DNA of 64,000 nt from Antedon mediterranea (GCF_964355755.1 NC_092671.1:27381070-27445069); one strand, 5' to 3'. Numbered from the stretch's first letter, positions 10,930-22,796 are shown. Notes: a model not told the origin generated them from the letters alone. Numbers and translations: made by a program.

Positions 10930-11685
10930 AGGGCGCGTTTATACAACACGCTATTACACGCATATTCTACACGCCTACGAAAAGTGTGTTGTATAACAAC
11001 AAAGAGATTCCGTGTAATGAGATTTTAATTGCAAAAAAGGCTACTTGGCTGAATCCTAAAATTTGGTGGATTCCCGGTCGCCGTTACCGTGTTGGAAGTG
11101 TCCTCAGGGTATATTTTGACCTCTCGTTAAAACAGGTCGTAATATCAATCATTGCTAACAAGATTGGGCCCATTTATTGCTGCTTCGCTGCCAGCAATCA
11201 TCCTCCTACCACGTCTTACGCCTAGCCTAGTGGGGCCAACTCGTAGTGGTAGTAGGCCTCTATCGTTTCCCACTCCAAACAGAATTAAAAAAATAACATC
11301 GCAAAAATGGCATCTTCTTCCATAGTGTATAGATGAAACAATGAAACCCTTAAAATAACTTTTATTAATTTAAATGAACCGAGAACAAAATAAACAACAA
11401 TGCAAACGTGAACGAATACAATATAATGAAAATGGTAAAAACCGCGCGAATACATCGGACAGCGTGGAGGCGACGATGATTGTTGACAACTCAGCCAATT
11501 CAAGCGCGATCAACGATTTGACCTTTTATCCTAGCATGCACTGCGTGTTGATGAAACTTCCGGTATAACACGGTATCGTGATTTCTAGTATAACAGCAAA
11601 CGTTAAGGTGGGTTGACCTCGGTCCGAACAACACGCTAAAAATTAAAGCCGTGTTCAAATTTAGGGTGTTGTATAAACACGACCA
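10930..11685. mobile_element. MITE with GGGCGCGTTTATACAACAC ends and ATA duplication
   Basis: GGGCGCGTTTATACAACAC at 10930-10948 is matched in reverse complement by GTGTTGTATAAACACGACC ending at 11685 (2 mismatches in 19). ATA directly flanks both sides, consistent with a 3-bp target duplication. The inside is non-coding as far as I can see. It separates two LINE fragments on the minus strand (10490-10880 and 11706-12143). Confidence 0.7.
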
Positions 11686-11705
11686 TAGAGTGTAATGGAG
11701 GCAAC

Positions 11706-12143
11706 CTAGGATGATAGGTTGTGACCAATGGCACTCTGCTCGAATTTGGCTGACGTAGTTTGTACATCTGACATAGGAATATCTTTTGCTTTCTTTATAG
11801 CAATTTCGATGTATTCCTTCTTGATATTTCTGTTATTCAATTTGCTCCAATTTACAAAATCTGATATCAATTTACGGTAGTCATATTCATTATCATGCTT
11901 ATCACCTAAAATATATCCTGCGATAACAGTATCGTCTGCATATTTAATCACAGAACATGACTCATTTGGTGACCTAAAGTCAGAAGTGAAAAGGGAATAC
12001 AACACAGGTGATATTACACAGCCTTGAGGTACTCCTACATTTGTTATCCTGCTGTCAGAGATGTGCCCATTTGCTATTACAAACTGAGGTCTACATTTCA
12101 GGAAATCGGACAGCCACCTGATGATATTGTGGTTTATCTCCAT
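11706..12143 (-). pseudogene. LINE reverse transcriptase palm fragment
   Basis: Minus-strand coding for VGVPQGCVISPVLYSLFTSD and IKYADDTVIAGYI, the QG loop and YADD catalytic motif of a non-LTR reverse transcriptase. The preceding INHNIIRWLSDFLKCR segment is typical of the region between palm motifs. It is similar in style to the RT at 37271-38190. The 5' side is cut exactly at the MITE at 12144; the open frame extends into the MITE, but that extension is not RT. The 3' side fades at about 11706. Confidence 0.8.
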
Positions 12144-12855
12144 GGCCCTGTTTCTGCTGCCAAGAAAATACTGTATTTTATACGGTATTTTTTGAATACC
12201 GTATATATACCGTATTTGTTTGGCAGCAGAAACTGCGCTCATAAAAAAATACCGTATTTTGTATACCGTATTTTCCCCACAAAATTTGTTGATAAAATAC
12301 GGTATTTACAAATTTATACCGTATTTTCTGTACCCTTTTCTGCTGCCAATAAAAAATACCGTATTTTTTTTACCTGTGACATGAGGTCAACATCGTGTTT
12401 TTATTTTCTGTCGCTGTCAGCGGTTTTACACACGTGTATAGATATATTCGGCGAAAATGTGGAGCGAAGACGTCACAGTATTTACTATATAAATCTGTGT
12501 GGGAAAGGGGTGAGGAAGCTAAAAATGTCCGGCCAACTAAAAGGTAATAAAAGGGACAACCACATTTATAAAGACATTTCTAAACAAATAAAGCAGCAGG
12601 AGTATGGAATAGTCTCCAAAGCAAGTAAATTCAAAGCTCTCAACATCTCTATCACTAGGGCTAGGCTGTTGAAAGTGAGACGTAAAAATTCCTTTATTGC
12701 GATTTTTAATTATCGACCAAATAAATGAATGGCAATTTGGGTATTAAAGGATGAAATTTAACACGACCACCCAAGAAGTATTGTTAGCAGAAACGGGGTA
12801 TAAAAAATACCGTATTTTATACCGTATTTTGAGCAGTTGCAGCAGAAACAGACCC
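12144..12855. mobile_element. DNA element with ten ATACCGTAT iterons in both orientations
   Basis: The ends match in inverted orientation: GGCCCTGTTTCTGCTGC at 12144-12160 and GCAGCAGAAACAGACCC ending at 12855. The 9-mer ATACCGTAT or its complement ATACGGTAT occurs about eight times between 12190 and 12372 and twice more near 12805-12830, a density far above chance. A small plus-strand ORF inside (12525-12728) may be a DNA-binding domain remnant. The left end TTTCTGCTGCCAAGAAAA recurs in a mini-element at 56288-56372. I infer a nonautonomous DNA transposon in which the iterons are transposase-binding sites. Confidence 0.7.
12525..12728 (+). CDS. 67-aa basic ORF, possible SANT/MADF-like remnant
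   Basis: ATG at 12525 opens 67 codons ending at 12728. The sequence is Lys/Arg-rich, and the stretch IYKDISKQIKQQEYGIVSKA followed by SKFKALNISITRARLLK resembles helices 2 and 3 of trihelix/SANT-type domains (pattern W/Y-xDI...KFKxL). It lies in the element at 12144-12855, where such domains are expected in autonomous relatives. The signature Trp residues are missing, so the similarity is weak. The longer open frame starting at 12024 includes the iterons and is probably not a real protein. Confidence 0.35.
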   Translation: MSGQLKGNKRDNHIYKDISKQIKQQEYGIVSKASKFKALNISITRARLLKVRRKNSFIAIFNYRPNK

Positions 12856-12869
12856 TAATTAATTAATTT

Positions 12870-13740
12870 TGATGACGTTATCACGTTTAAAAACTTGAAG
12901 AACGTGAGTCGTGTAATTTCACCTACACCATACAGTTTAATATCTTACAGCTCATCAGAATTAAACGTGCCCTTGAAAATTTTAACTTATTAAGAAAGCT
13001 GATGAAATGTAGATATGAATTCATAAAAAAATTAAGCCGGTCGGATGTTGTGATGTTATCATATGGCCAGTTGAAGTTAAAAAGTAGTTTTTAAATTTCT
13101 TTAGTCAAAGTTATACAAATTTCAAAGAGCGCGCATTGCGCTTCTACGTGTCAAATTCTCTTCCAATTCTTATATTTATTTGCTTAATTCATTATCTTTC
13201 GAAATTGTCATCTTCGAGTTTATTTTGATATATCCATCATACCAAAAAATTATAACATGATGTGTGTCCCGTAATTTCACCTATGCTACACTGTATATAG
13301 ATATACAGTATATACTGTATATTGTATATGGCATATAATAGGCACAACTCAACACTATAAGCATATAATAGGATGGAATGTATCATCATTTTCCGATCGT
13401 ATGATAACGTACGTGCATGTTTAAAACAAATTATTTTCAGTAATTTATTAATTAATTTCAGTAAAATGATAAAAATGATCACCTATAATTCGTCAAAGTG
13501 ACGAATTAAATTCTAGTTTCTTTTTGTAATTCTTTAACCTTTAGTTCATTAAATGACTTTTGGTTTATAATCTATGAACAATCATTAAAATTCATAAAAT
13601 TGCGCATAAGTCACATTGCGCAACTCTGACATTAAAAAATAGGAGGTGCACAAGTTCACGTAAATGTTGTTCTGTTTACACGTTTTAGAGACACGCGACG
13701 CACAAAAATGACAGAAGGAAAGAAGCATAATACAGGAAAA
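12870..13740. other. Intergenic, no recognisable gene
   Basis: AT-rich. Contains a hairpin AATTCGTCA-AAG-TGACGAATT at about 13488-13508 and ATATACAGTATATACTGTATA-type palindromic DNA near 13300. The open frame at 13237-13482 is low-complexity and unsupported. Confidence 0.4.
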
Positions 13741-14217
13741 GATGATGAAACAGGACAGTTACAAGGAGTTATCCGCTACTAAGCGGATAACTAATAATAC
13801 AGAAAAAAAGATGATTTCATACAGTTACAAAGAGTTATCCGCTGAATGTGGATAACTAATGATTTCATACAGTTACAAGGAGTTATCCGCTGAATGCGAA
13901 TAACTAAAAAAAAAGATGATGAAACAGGACAGTTACAAGGAGTTATCCGCTACTAAGCGGATAACTAACTAGACGTGAAACCCGTCACTTTGACGAGTTA
14001 GTTATCCGCTCGACAAACGCCACGTGCACATCATGAATTTTGCACACAGAAAAAGATTATTATGACCTGAACTGAAGAATATGATGTGATGTTAGTGCTG
14101 AATGCTGTATATTTTGTGTCGTATAGTATACACAGTATAATCTGTATAAATATCACAAACAGTGTAAAATATCTGAAAACTAAAAAAGTAACAGGACGAT
14201 TACAAGGAGTTATCCAC
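13741..14217. repeat. Hairpin-rich GTTATCCGC minisatellite (left flank)
   Basis: Irregular repeats of TACAAGGAGTTATCCGC separated by AAAGATGAT. Two exact copies of a hairpin with stem AGTTATCCGCT/AGCGGATAACT and loop ACTA lie at 13767-13792 and 13941-13966; less perfect copies lie between them. The same motifs resume at 32109-32200 and 32640-32690, on the other side of the 17.9-kb element, so the array was probably continuous before that insertion. Confidence 0.75.
14209..14217. repeat. Left 9-bp target site duplication GTTATCCAC
   Basis: GTTATCCAC directly abuts the GGGTATTGC end and is repeated exactly at 32109-32117 after GCAATACCC. Nine-base duplications are characteristic of MULE-family transposition. 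Confidence 0.85.
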
Positions 14218-17200
14218 GGGTATTGCTAAACTGCGCAAACACTGCGCAAACAACAAAAAAAGCTGCGCAAACCTCCTTCAAACCAATTAATATTTATTAG
14301 AACACAACTAGAACTATATAGGGAGACAATTTATGAGAAAAAAAATTTGAAATCCCTTTAAGTTTGCCTTTTTTGGTGTGAAAAACTTCAATTTTTGGGA
14401 AAATTACTGATTTCACAGCGCAAACAACAAAAAAAGCTGCGCAAACCTCCTTCAAACCAATTAATATTTATTAGAACACAACTAGAACTATATAGGGAGA
14501 CAATTTATGAGAAAAAAAATTTGAAATTCCTTTAAGTTTGCCTTTTTTTTTGGTGAAAAACTTCAATTTTTGGGAAAATTACTGATTTCACAGCGCAAAC
14601 AACAAAAAAAGCTGCGCAAACCTCCTTCAAACCAATTAATATTTATTAGAACACAACTAGAACTATATAGGGAGACAATTTATGAGAAAAAACATTTGAA
14701 ATTCCTTTAAGTTTGCCTTTTTTTGTGTGAAAAACTTCAATTTTTTGGAAAATTACTGATTTCACAGCGCAAAGAACAAAAAAAGCTGCGCAAACCTCCT
14801 TCAAAACAATTAATATTGATAGAACACAACTAGAACTATATAGGGAGACAATTTATGAGAAAAAAAAATTTGAAATTCCTTTAAGTTTGCCTTTTTTGGT
14901 GAAAAACTTCAATTTTTGGGAAAATTACTGATTTCACAGCGCAAACAACAACAAAAAGCTGCGCAAACCTCCTTTAAATCAATTAATATTGATTAAAACA
15001 CAACTAGACCTATATAGGGAGACAATTTATGGGGAAACAAATTTGAAATTCCTTTAAGTTTGCCCTTTTTTTGGGTGAAAAACTTAAATTTTTGGGAAAA
15101 TTACTGATTTCACAGCGCAAAAAAAAAAAAAGCTGCGCAAACCTTCTTTAAATCAATTAATATTGATTAAAACACAACTAGACCTATATAGGGAGACAAT
15201 TTATGGGGAAAAGAATTTGAAATTCCTTTAAGTTTGCCTTTTTTTGTGCGAAAAACTTCAATTTTTGGGAAAATTACTGATTTCACAGCGCAAAGAACAA
15301 AAAAAGCTGCGCAAACCTCCTTCAAAACAATTAATATTGATAGAACACAACTAGAACTATATAGGGAGACAATTTATGAGAAAAAAATTTGAAATTCCTT
15401 TAAGTTTGCCTTTTTTTGGGTGAAAAACTTCAATTTTTGGAAAAATTACTGATTTCACAGCGCAAACAACAACAAAAAGCTGCGCAAACCTCCTTTAAAT
15501 CAATTAATATTGATTAAAACACAACTAGACCTATATAGGGAGACAATTTATGGGGAAACAAATTTGAAATTCCTTTAAGTTTGCCTTTTTTTTGGGTGAA
15601 AAACTTCAATTTTTGGGAAAATTACTGATTTCACAGCGGAAAAAAAAAAAGCTGCGCAAACCTTCTTTAAATCAATTAATATTGATTAAAACACAACTAG
15701 ACCTATATAGGGAGACAATTTATGGGGAAAAAAATTGGAAATTCCTTTAAGTTTGCCTTTTTTTTTGTGAAAAACTTCAATTTTTGGGAAAATTACTGAT
15801 TTCACAGCACAAATAACAAAAAAAGCTGCGCAAACCTCCTTCAAAACAATTAATATTGATAGAACACAACTAGAACTATATAGGGAGACAATTTATGAGA
15901 AAAAAAATTTGAAATTCCTTTAAGTTTGCCTTTTTTTGGGTGAAAAACTTCAATTTTTGGGAAAATTACTGATTTCACAGCGCAAACAACAACAAAAAGC
16001 TGCGCAAACCTCCTTTAAATCAATTAATATTGATTAAAACACAACTAGAACTATATAGGGAGACAATTTATGAGAAAAAAAATTTGAAATTCCTTTAAGT
16101 TTGCCTTTTTTTGGGTGAAAAACTTCAATTTTTGGGAAAATTACTGATTTCACAGCGCAAACAACAACAAAAAGCTGCGCAAACCTCCTTTAAATCAATT
16201 AATATTGATTAAAACACAACTAGACCTATATAGGGAGACAATTTATGGGGAAAAAAATTTGAAATTCCTTTAAGTTTGCCCTTTTTTGGGTGAAAAACTT
16301 CAATTTTTGGGAAAATTACTGATTTCACAGCGCAAACAACAACAAAAAGCTGTGCAAACCTCCTTCAAACCAATTAATATTGATTAAAACACAACTAGAC
16401 CTATATAGGGAGACAATTTATGAGAAAAAAAAATTGAAATTCCTTTAAGTTTGCCTTTTTTTTGGTGAAAAACTTCAATTTTTGGGAAAATTACTGATTT
16501 CACAGCGCAAACAACAAAAAAAGCTGGGCAAACCTCCTTCAAACCAATTAATATTTATTAGAACACAACTAGAACTATATAGGGAGACAATTTATGAGAA
16601 AAAAAATTTGAAATTCCTTTAAGTTTGCCTTTTTTTGTGTGAAAAACTTCAATTTTTGGGAAAATTACTGATTTCACAGCGCAAAGAACAAAAAAAGCTG
16701 CGCAAACCTCCTTCAAAACAATTAATATTGATAGAACACAACTAAAACTATATAGGGAGACAATTTATGAGAAAAGAAATTTGAAATTCCTTTAAGTTTG
16801 CCTTTTTTTGGTGAAAAACTTCAATTTTTGGGAAAATTATTGATTTCACAGCGCAAACAACAACAAAAAACTGCGCAAACCTCCTTTAAATCAATTAATA
16901 TTGATTAAAACACAACTAGACCTATATAGGGAGACAATTTATGGGGAAACAAATTTGAAATTCCTTTAAGTTTGCCTTTTTTTTGGGTGAAAAACTTAAA
17001 TTTTTGGGAAAATTACTGATTTCACAGCGCAAAAAAACAAAAAGCTGCGCAAACCTTCTTTAAATCAATTAATATTGATTAAAACACAACTAGACCTATA
17101 TAGGGAGACAATTTATGGGAAAAAGAATTTGAAATTCCTTTAAGTTTGCCTTTTTTTGTGCGAAAAACTTCAATTTTTGGGAAAATTACTGATTTCACAG

Positions 17201-17870
17201 CGCAAACAACAAAAAAAGCTGCGCAAACCTCCTTCAAACCAATTAATATTGATTAAAACACAACTAGACCTATATAGGGAGACAATTTATGGGGAAAAAA
17301 ATTTGAAATTCCTTTAAGTTTGCCCTTTTTTTGGTGAAAAACTTCAATTTTTGGGAAAATTACTGATTTCACAGCACAAACAACAACAAAAAGCTGCGTA
17401 AACCTCCTTCAAAACAATTAATATTGATTAGATAACAACTAGAACTATATAGGGAGACAATTTATGGGAAAACAAATTTGAAATTCCTTTAAGTTTGCCT
17501 TTTTTTTGGGAAAATTAAAGATTTCACAGATTTAAAGGCCTGCGCATACCCCCAAAAAAGCTGCGCAAACCTCCTTCAAATCAATTAATATTGATTAGAT
17601 AACAACTAGAACAATATAGGGAGACAATTTAGAAAAACATTTTGAAATTGCTGTAAGTTTGCCTTTTTTTTTTAAATTAAAAAATTTAAATTACAGATTT
17701 CACAGATGTCAAGGTTTGCGCACACTGCGCAAACACCAAAATAAGCTGCGCAAAAGAACACAACTAGAACTATATAGGAAGACAATTTATGAAAAAACAA
17801 TATTGAAATTCCTGTAAGTTTGTCTTTGTTTGGGTAAAACAATTTTTGGGAAAATTACAGATTTCACAAC
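14218..17870 (+). repeat. Left arm: ~174-bp tandem array (~21 units)
   Basis: Unit starts (CACAGCGCAAA) fall at about 14414, 14589, 14763, 14935, 15111 and 15284 and onward at 172-176-bp spacing. Each unit has GCTGCGCAAACCTCCTT, then AATTAATATTGATTA, then TATATAGGGAGACAATTTAT, then TTTAAGTTTGCC, then ATTTTTGGGAAAATTACTG. Subtypes alternate in a pattern (see findings). The innermost units (17500-17870) are the most diverged, and the outermost is the cleanest. No coding potential. Confidence 0.95.
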
Positions 17871-18011
17871 GGAAACTTTAAAAAAACAGAAACAAGAAAA
17901 AATTTTTTTTTCAAATATAACTTTTTTTAATGAAATGTTTCGCAATTATTTACCTTCAAAGTTTTTTTATAACATTCTACTGTATTTTCAAATCAACATA
18001 AAGCTTTACAT

Positions 18012-20257
18012 TTACAATGCTCTTTTTTCTTTTTTTCTGGTTTTGTTAGCCCTTTTTGAAGTATTTTGTCCCTTTTTTTTGCCACTAGTATATGGAGGAT
18101 TAGTTGTGGACAACTGTCCATTTGTGGAGGTAGTAACATTTTCCTTTTTAATTTTCGGTACGAATTGAGAAAACTTATAAAAGTGTGCATTTCTTTCTTC
18201 TTCAGTCATCGAGCTCCACATTAATTGATCGAGTTCAAATTTCTTAAAATCATTTGATAGTTTGTATCCTCCCATATTTACAAAAGACATTTTAACGTCT
18301 TTATATTGACCCGTAACCATTTTTTCCAACATAAGAACTAAATCCGGCAGTTTCTTTTGCTTCCAGTCTGCAAAGGCTTTAATTGAATGATTCATTGATT
18401 CATTGTTGTTATTTGTCCAACTGCCTATTAATTTCTTGTGCCAAAGCTTTTCCTTTAATTTCGGAATCATCTTATTCGTGTAATCCAGTGCATCTGGTAC
18501 AACATTACCAACAAATTCTCGTAGTAAATTTTCTGTTATTGCAAAAGATTCTTCTAAATTTGTGTTGAGCAATTGTATTACTTTTTTATGTATAGAGGTT
18601 CTTACATTTCTTGCATATTTTCAAGCATGTGTTTTCTGCATAAGACATGTTTACAATGGAAAGTGTCCACAAATGCTTTGTGCATAGCCAATTCGTCATC
18701 TGTTCCTACTATCAAATTACTAAAATCTTTAACGCCAATACTTATCAAATTATACTTAAGAAAATAGTAAAATTCCGCAAAGGCTAATTGGTCGCTCTTA
18801 TGGTGAAGTAACATAGGGCCAAAAAAAACTGGATGTTCATTGTCCATTTTAGTGACAGATAGGTTTTTATAGACCATAAGCGTAAGATAGGTTTTGCCTA
18901 AATTGAAGGTTTTGTCAATGCCCAAAACAGTTTTTCCAGAGCAACAAAACCGTTTAATGTCATTAAGTTGTTCTTTTGCGAAAAGCACAAATGCAGGTGC
19001 TTGGCCTTTGATGAATACCGTTTTTTGTAGAAAATCATTTTCTGTCAACATGTTGAGAACTTCTAATACTTCATCAGCGTAATTTTGAGTGTATGGTTTA
19101 CAACGACAACATTTGCTGTTCCTTTTATCGTTTTGTTTTAAGTTATAAATTTGCTTTCTATTCCGTAGTTCATCTTGAGTGTCTCTATATGTTTCGGATG
19201 GAGTTTTAAAGTGGCATTGATTCCTTACTTTATTAAGAATTTCAGGGTCTGTCCTTACATATGATTGATTGTATTTAGAGTTCCCGTGTGGTGCAGTTAC
19301 GTTTAACACTCCTCTGTATTCGTGAACAGCTACATATTTTCCATTTATTGTGTCATCAATGTAAGTAATTTTCCGTTCGTAATTGGTGGCACGTTTCTTA
19401 GAATAATAGCGATGGACATTAATAGTTCTAGCATCACCTTCCACAACTAACTCGGTGTACTTTTGAATTTTACCCTTTTTCTTGGTTTTTTTGTAAAATC
19501 TCCCATCATCTATCTTGTCAACAAATATTAAAGTATTGCTATTATTTACCAAATATGTATGTTTCACCTTTGAATTCCGTTGCCAGGCACCACAATCATC
19601 GTTAAACACATTGTTTCCATTCGTTTGCATTTTTCTTAAAACAACACAATAAGCATTATTCTTGACACCTTTAGGCACAGATTGTAATGGAATTGAGGAA
19701 TTCATTTCCTCCCAAATGTTTTCAATATTTAAAAATACACCATTTTGTAGTTCTTTTAAATCACCTTTGATGTTAACTGTACTTCTGTTACTATCATCAC
19801 TGGTAACATCTTGATGACTCTCCTTGTAGCTTTCACCATTGTCGTCGCTATCATTGTTAGTGTCTATACCGCTGTTGCACGTTTCATCATTTGCGAAATT
19901 GGAAGTATCATTGTCGTCGTTATCTTCTCTTGTAACATTTGTTTCATTGTTAGTGTCTATATCGCTGTTGCACGTTTCATCATTTGCGAAATCAGAAGTA
20001 CCATTGTCGTCGTTATCTTCTCTCGTAACATTTGTTTCATTGTTAGTGTCTATATCGCTGTTGCACGTTTCATCATTTGCGAAATCAGAAGTATCATTGT
20101 CGTCGCTATCTTCTGTTGTTTCATTCATTTCATTGTTAGTGTCCAAATCGCTGTTTAATGTTCCACCATTTGCGAAATCAGAAGTATCATTGTCAACATC
20201 ACTTGTGAGAGCATCCACGTCGACTTGCATTATATTTGGTTCATTGTCAGTTTCCAT
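18012..20257 (-). CDS. MULE-family DDE transposase (frameshifted)
   Basis: ATG at 20257 opens 551 codons to a stop at 18602; the protein continues in another frame to 18012 (about 195 more codons). A single-base frame change lies near 18605-18613, giving roughly 745 residues in total. Residues 22-140 are an acidic Asn/Asp/Thr linker of four ~31-residue repeats (NDTSDFAN...). A CCRCK cluster precedes the catalytic core. The core has LGIDKTFNLGKTYLT (first Asp, residue 448), HPVFFGPMLLH, LIVGTDDE (second Asp, 520 or 521) and the Cys/His pair CRKHMLEN. The downstream frame supplies WTNNNNESMNHSIK, whose Glu fits the third catalytic residue. A lysine-rich tail ends it. The order and motifs are those of MULE transposases. 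It acts on the ends of the 17.9-kb element by inference; the frameshift probably inactivates this copy unless it is an assembly error. Confidence 0.85.
19842..20195 (-). repeat. ~93-bp coding minisatellite in transposase N-terminus
   Basis: Four copies of an about 31-codon unit (consensus around SDFANDETCNSDIDTNNET) repeat in frame within the transposase. Two neighbouring copies are almost identical at the DNA level. Both strands stay open across it, which explains the long but spurious plus-strand frames there. It probably forms a flexible acidic linker and varies in length between copies. Confidence 0.85.
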
Positions 20258-22796
20258 ATCTTCATTCTCCGTTTTAATAACACAATCAGCATTCCAAAAA
20301 ACTGTTAAAGCAAAACAAATGTAAAATAAGATACAGTATTTAAACTACAAAACTGTAAAATTAATTTTATGAACAGTTTGTGGCAATTTGCTGAATTTAT
20401 GATTCATTTTTTGTTTAGAGACATTCTGCAAGCTGTGGGCCGCGGCCAAGAAACATTTTTTTAAGAGCCATGAGGTGACTTTGAATTTAAAAATTAAAAA
20501 AATTAAATAAAGAAGACAATAATGGGCAATACTCCTGTCACATGTTTGACATTCACAAAAACAATTTTAGCCACCGTAAAGTGCCTTTATTTAAAAGGAA
20601 TACAGTATGTGTTGGGACCTTCGGGCTAAGCTTAATTTCTTGTGGTCAAATATAAACATTAAAAACTAAACAAACATTACATGAGGGTCACTTCTTATAT
20701 TGAGGCGCTATAAAGATTGAAATATAATGTATAAATAAAAATGACCAACGTTAATTAGAATCCAATAATAGTTTTAAAACACAGCTCAATGCCAAAGGAA
20801 AACAGATTTAATTAATAATTAGTGCATTGCCCGCAATGATTTTGTTGACAACCACATCACACTGAATTTTGCCTGTCTGTCTGTAACTAGGTATCCCAAT
20901 GAAAGCGCACCGAGGGGTATCACTTTTGAAATATTGACGAAATTCGAAAAAGTAGTATGACTTTGATGTTAAATAAATCGTATTCAGTCTTAATTAATAC
21001 TTACAAAATTTATATTGTTTGAAAGTACTTGTTTTAATCTATGTATAAGTGTGTTTATAATTAAAATTAATGAATTAGTTGCCGAGAAAATGCGATTTTA
21101 AAACGGTTCTAAAATCCCGTCGAGCCGATTTCCGCGCGTTGAAAACCTCATCGGAAAATCCCCATCAGTTTTCAAAACACGATCGCACGATTACCATTGG
21201 AGCTAGCGGATTAATTTTTGTTGTATGTTATCAGGCTTTAAATAAGCTTTAATTTGATACGAAAATCGTCTTCTATAAATAGGTTTTTCGTAACGAAAAG
21301 TCATTTTTTGTGACAAAAATCCAATTTTGATTCACCGTTTATGGAAAAATATTATGGATTTTGGTATTAAATTATAGCTAAATCTACATTGAAATCGATA
21401 AAACATAGTTTACAAACGTATTGTGCATGGTAATTGAGCGAACTACATTTTAAAATGGTGCATGAGGCGTAAATCCCGTTCAAAATTTTAAAGATCCAAC
21501 CATTATAATCCGGTGAATATTGTAGTGAGTAAAATATTGTACTCTAAAATACGCGCGTGTTTGTTGTGGCGTTTTCCGTTAAATACATTAATGCACCCTA
21601 TCAGCGAATGGTACGTTCCATATTTTGAACACGTTGTTTAGTTTTCCTCGCTCGAGTTCGACCGGCTCGACGCGAGATGTGTGACAGCAGCGATGTCGGA
21701 GATTGACATGTCCTTTTCCGTCGTAGAATATCTGGTTTTACACATTAATTTAACAACTTAAAATTGATGTAATGTGCGGAAGATTTATTATGCAAGTATA
21801 CAATGCAAATGCGTTAGGTTAAAATGAAATTTATTAAGCTAATTTACCAACGTTACATTTGACTCTGTATACGGCGGCCGAAAGTCATTAACTGCGACCG
21901 AAATACTTTAACGGAGCGACTACTGATCGCGAGTAAGCCTTGACTTGGCCTAAACTTTAGCTCCGTATTTCAATTTAATAACGTAATAATACGAAAAGAA
22001 AACAATTTTTATAATGTTATATATACTATTCAGGTAAACAATTAATTGTTTTAATTAACATTGATTATTTTAAATGAGTTTATTTTGACCCATATTGTGC
22101 GTTTGCCTTAAAAGAGCATATCTTACTTAGCAGCCCGGCTTAGATTTGGTGACATAATCATATGGGCCTAAAATCTTGTTTTACGTATTCAAAAGTTATA
22201 TATAATAGTATTTATGATTGAAATTATAAATATAAAGTATATTAAAATATTCTAATAATTATACTTACCGAAAAATAGTGTAAAAGAAAAGAAACAGTAC
22301 ACACCGTTTTTAACATACTTTTTCATTTTTTCTTTTTATAATTTTAAATTTCACCATTACAAAATTTTTTTTTTTTCATATACACATCTAAAATATATTT
22401 ATTAATGAAATATACACTACATTCTAACAAGTACAAAAAAAATTAAATGAATTAGTACAGTAGTTCAAAAGTTACAGATCATTGAAAAATAGCAGTTTTT
22501 TCATTTTTTAGGGAATTCCAGCAAAAATGGGCGTTAAATGCTTTCCTACCACTTTGCGGACCAATAATTTAAAAAATAGGTTTCGTTGAGGCTCCAAAAA
22601 AAATAGAGTTGTACAACTCTGTGATATCTATAGGTTTAACAAAATTCAAAACTTTTAACTAATTATTGTAAAAGTTATAACCTTTTAAAAATGCTTCCAA
22701 TTTCAACTGCAAAAAACACCATTTTTAGGCAAAAAATCGTATATTTTTTTACCACTTTAAATAACCATAACTTTAGAACGGGTAATCGGATTTCAA
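20258..22796. other. Internal non-coding region of the giant element
   Basis: No open frame with a recognisable domain. It lies upstream of the transposase start and downstream of the OTU gene, so it should hold the transposase promoter and the OTU 3' end. A CpG-richer patch lies at 21640-21960. GGTATCCCAATGAAA near 20890 recurs in reverse complement at 22876-22890 in the tail of the last OTU exon. Confidence 0.5.

Noticed and set aside
12024-12728. A single 234-aa protein
   Set aside because: The first two thirds are the antisense of an RT fragment and the iteron region of a MITE; only the last 67 codons might be coding.
14209-14217. GTTATCCAC as a DnaA-box-like replication origin motif (TTATCCAC)
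   Set aside because: It fits as a target duplication of the transposon in a minisatellite, and nothing bacterial is in the window.
14218-17870. Regular ~174-bp repeats as a CRISPR array
   Set aside because: Units are repeated over their whole length with no unique spacers, and the context is eukaryotic.
19811-20324. Plus-strand ORFs of 115 and 161 aa
   Set aside because: They are antisense shadows of the acidic repeats in the transposase.
20441-20460. GC-rich block GGGCCGCGGCC as a regulatory island
   Set aside because: Too short and isolated to support a claim.
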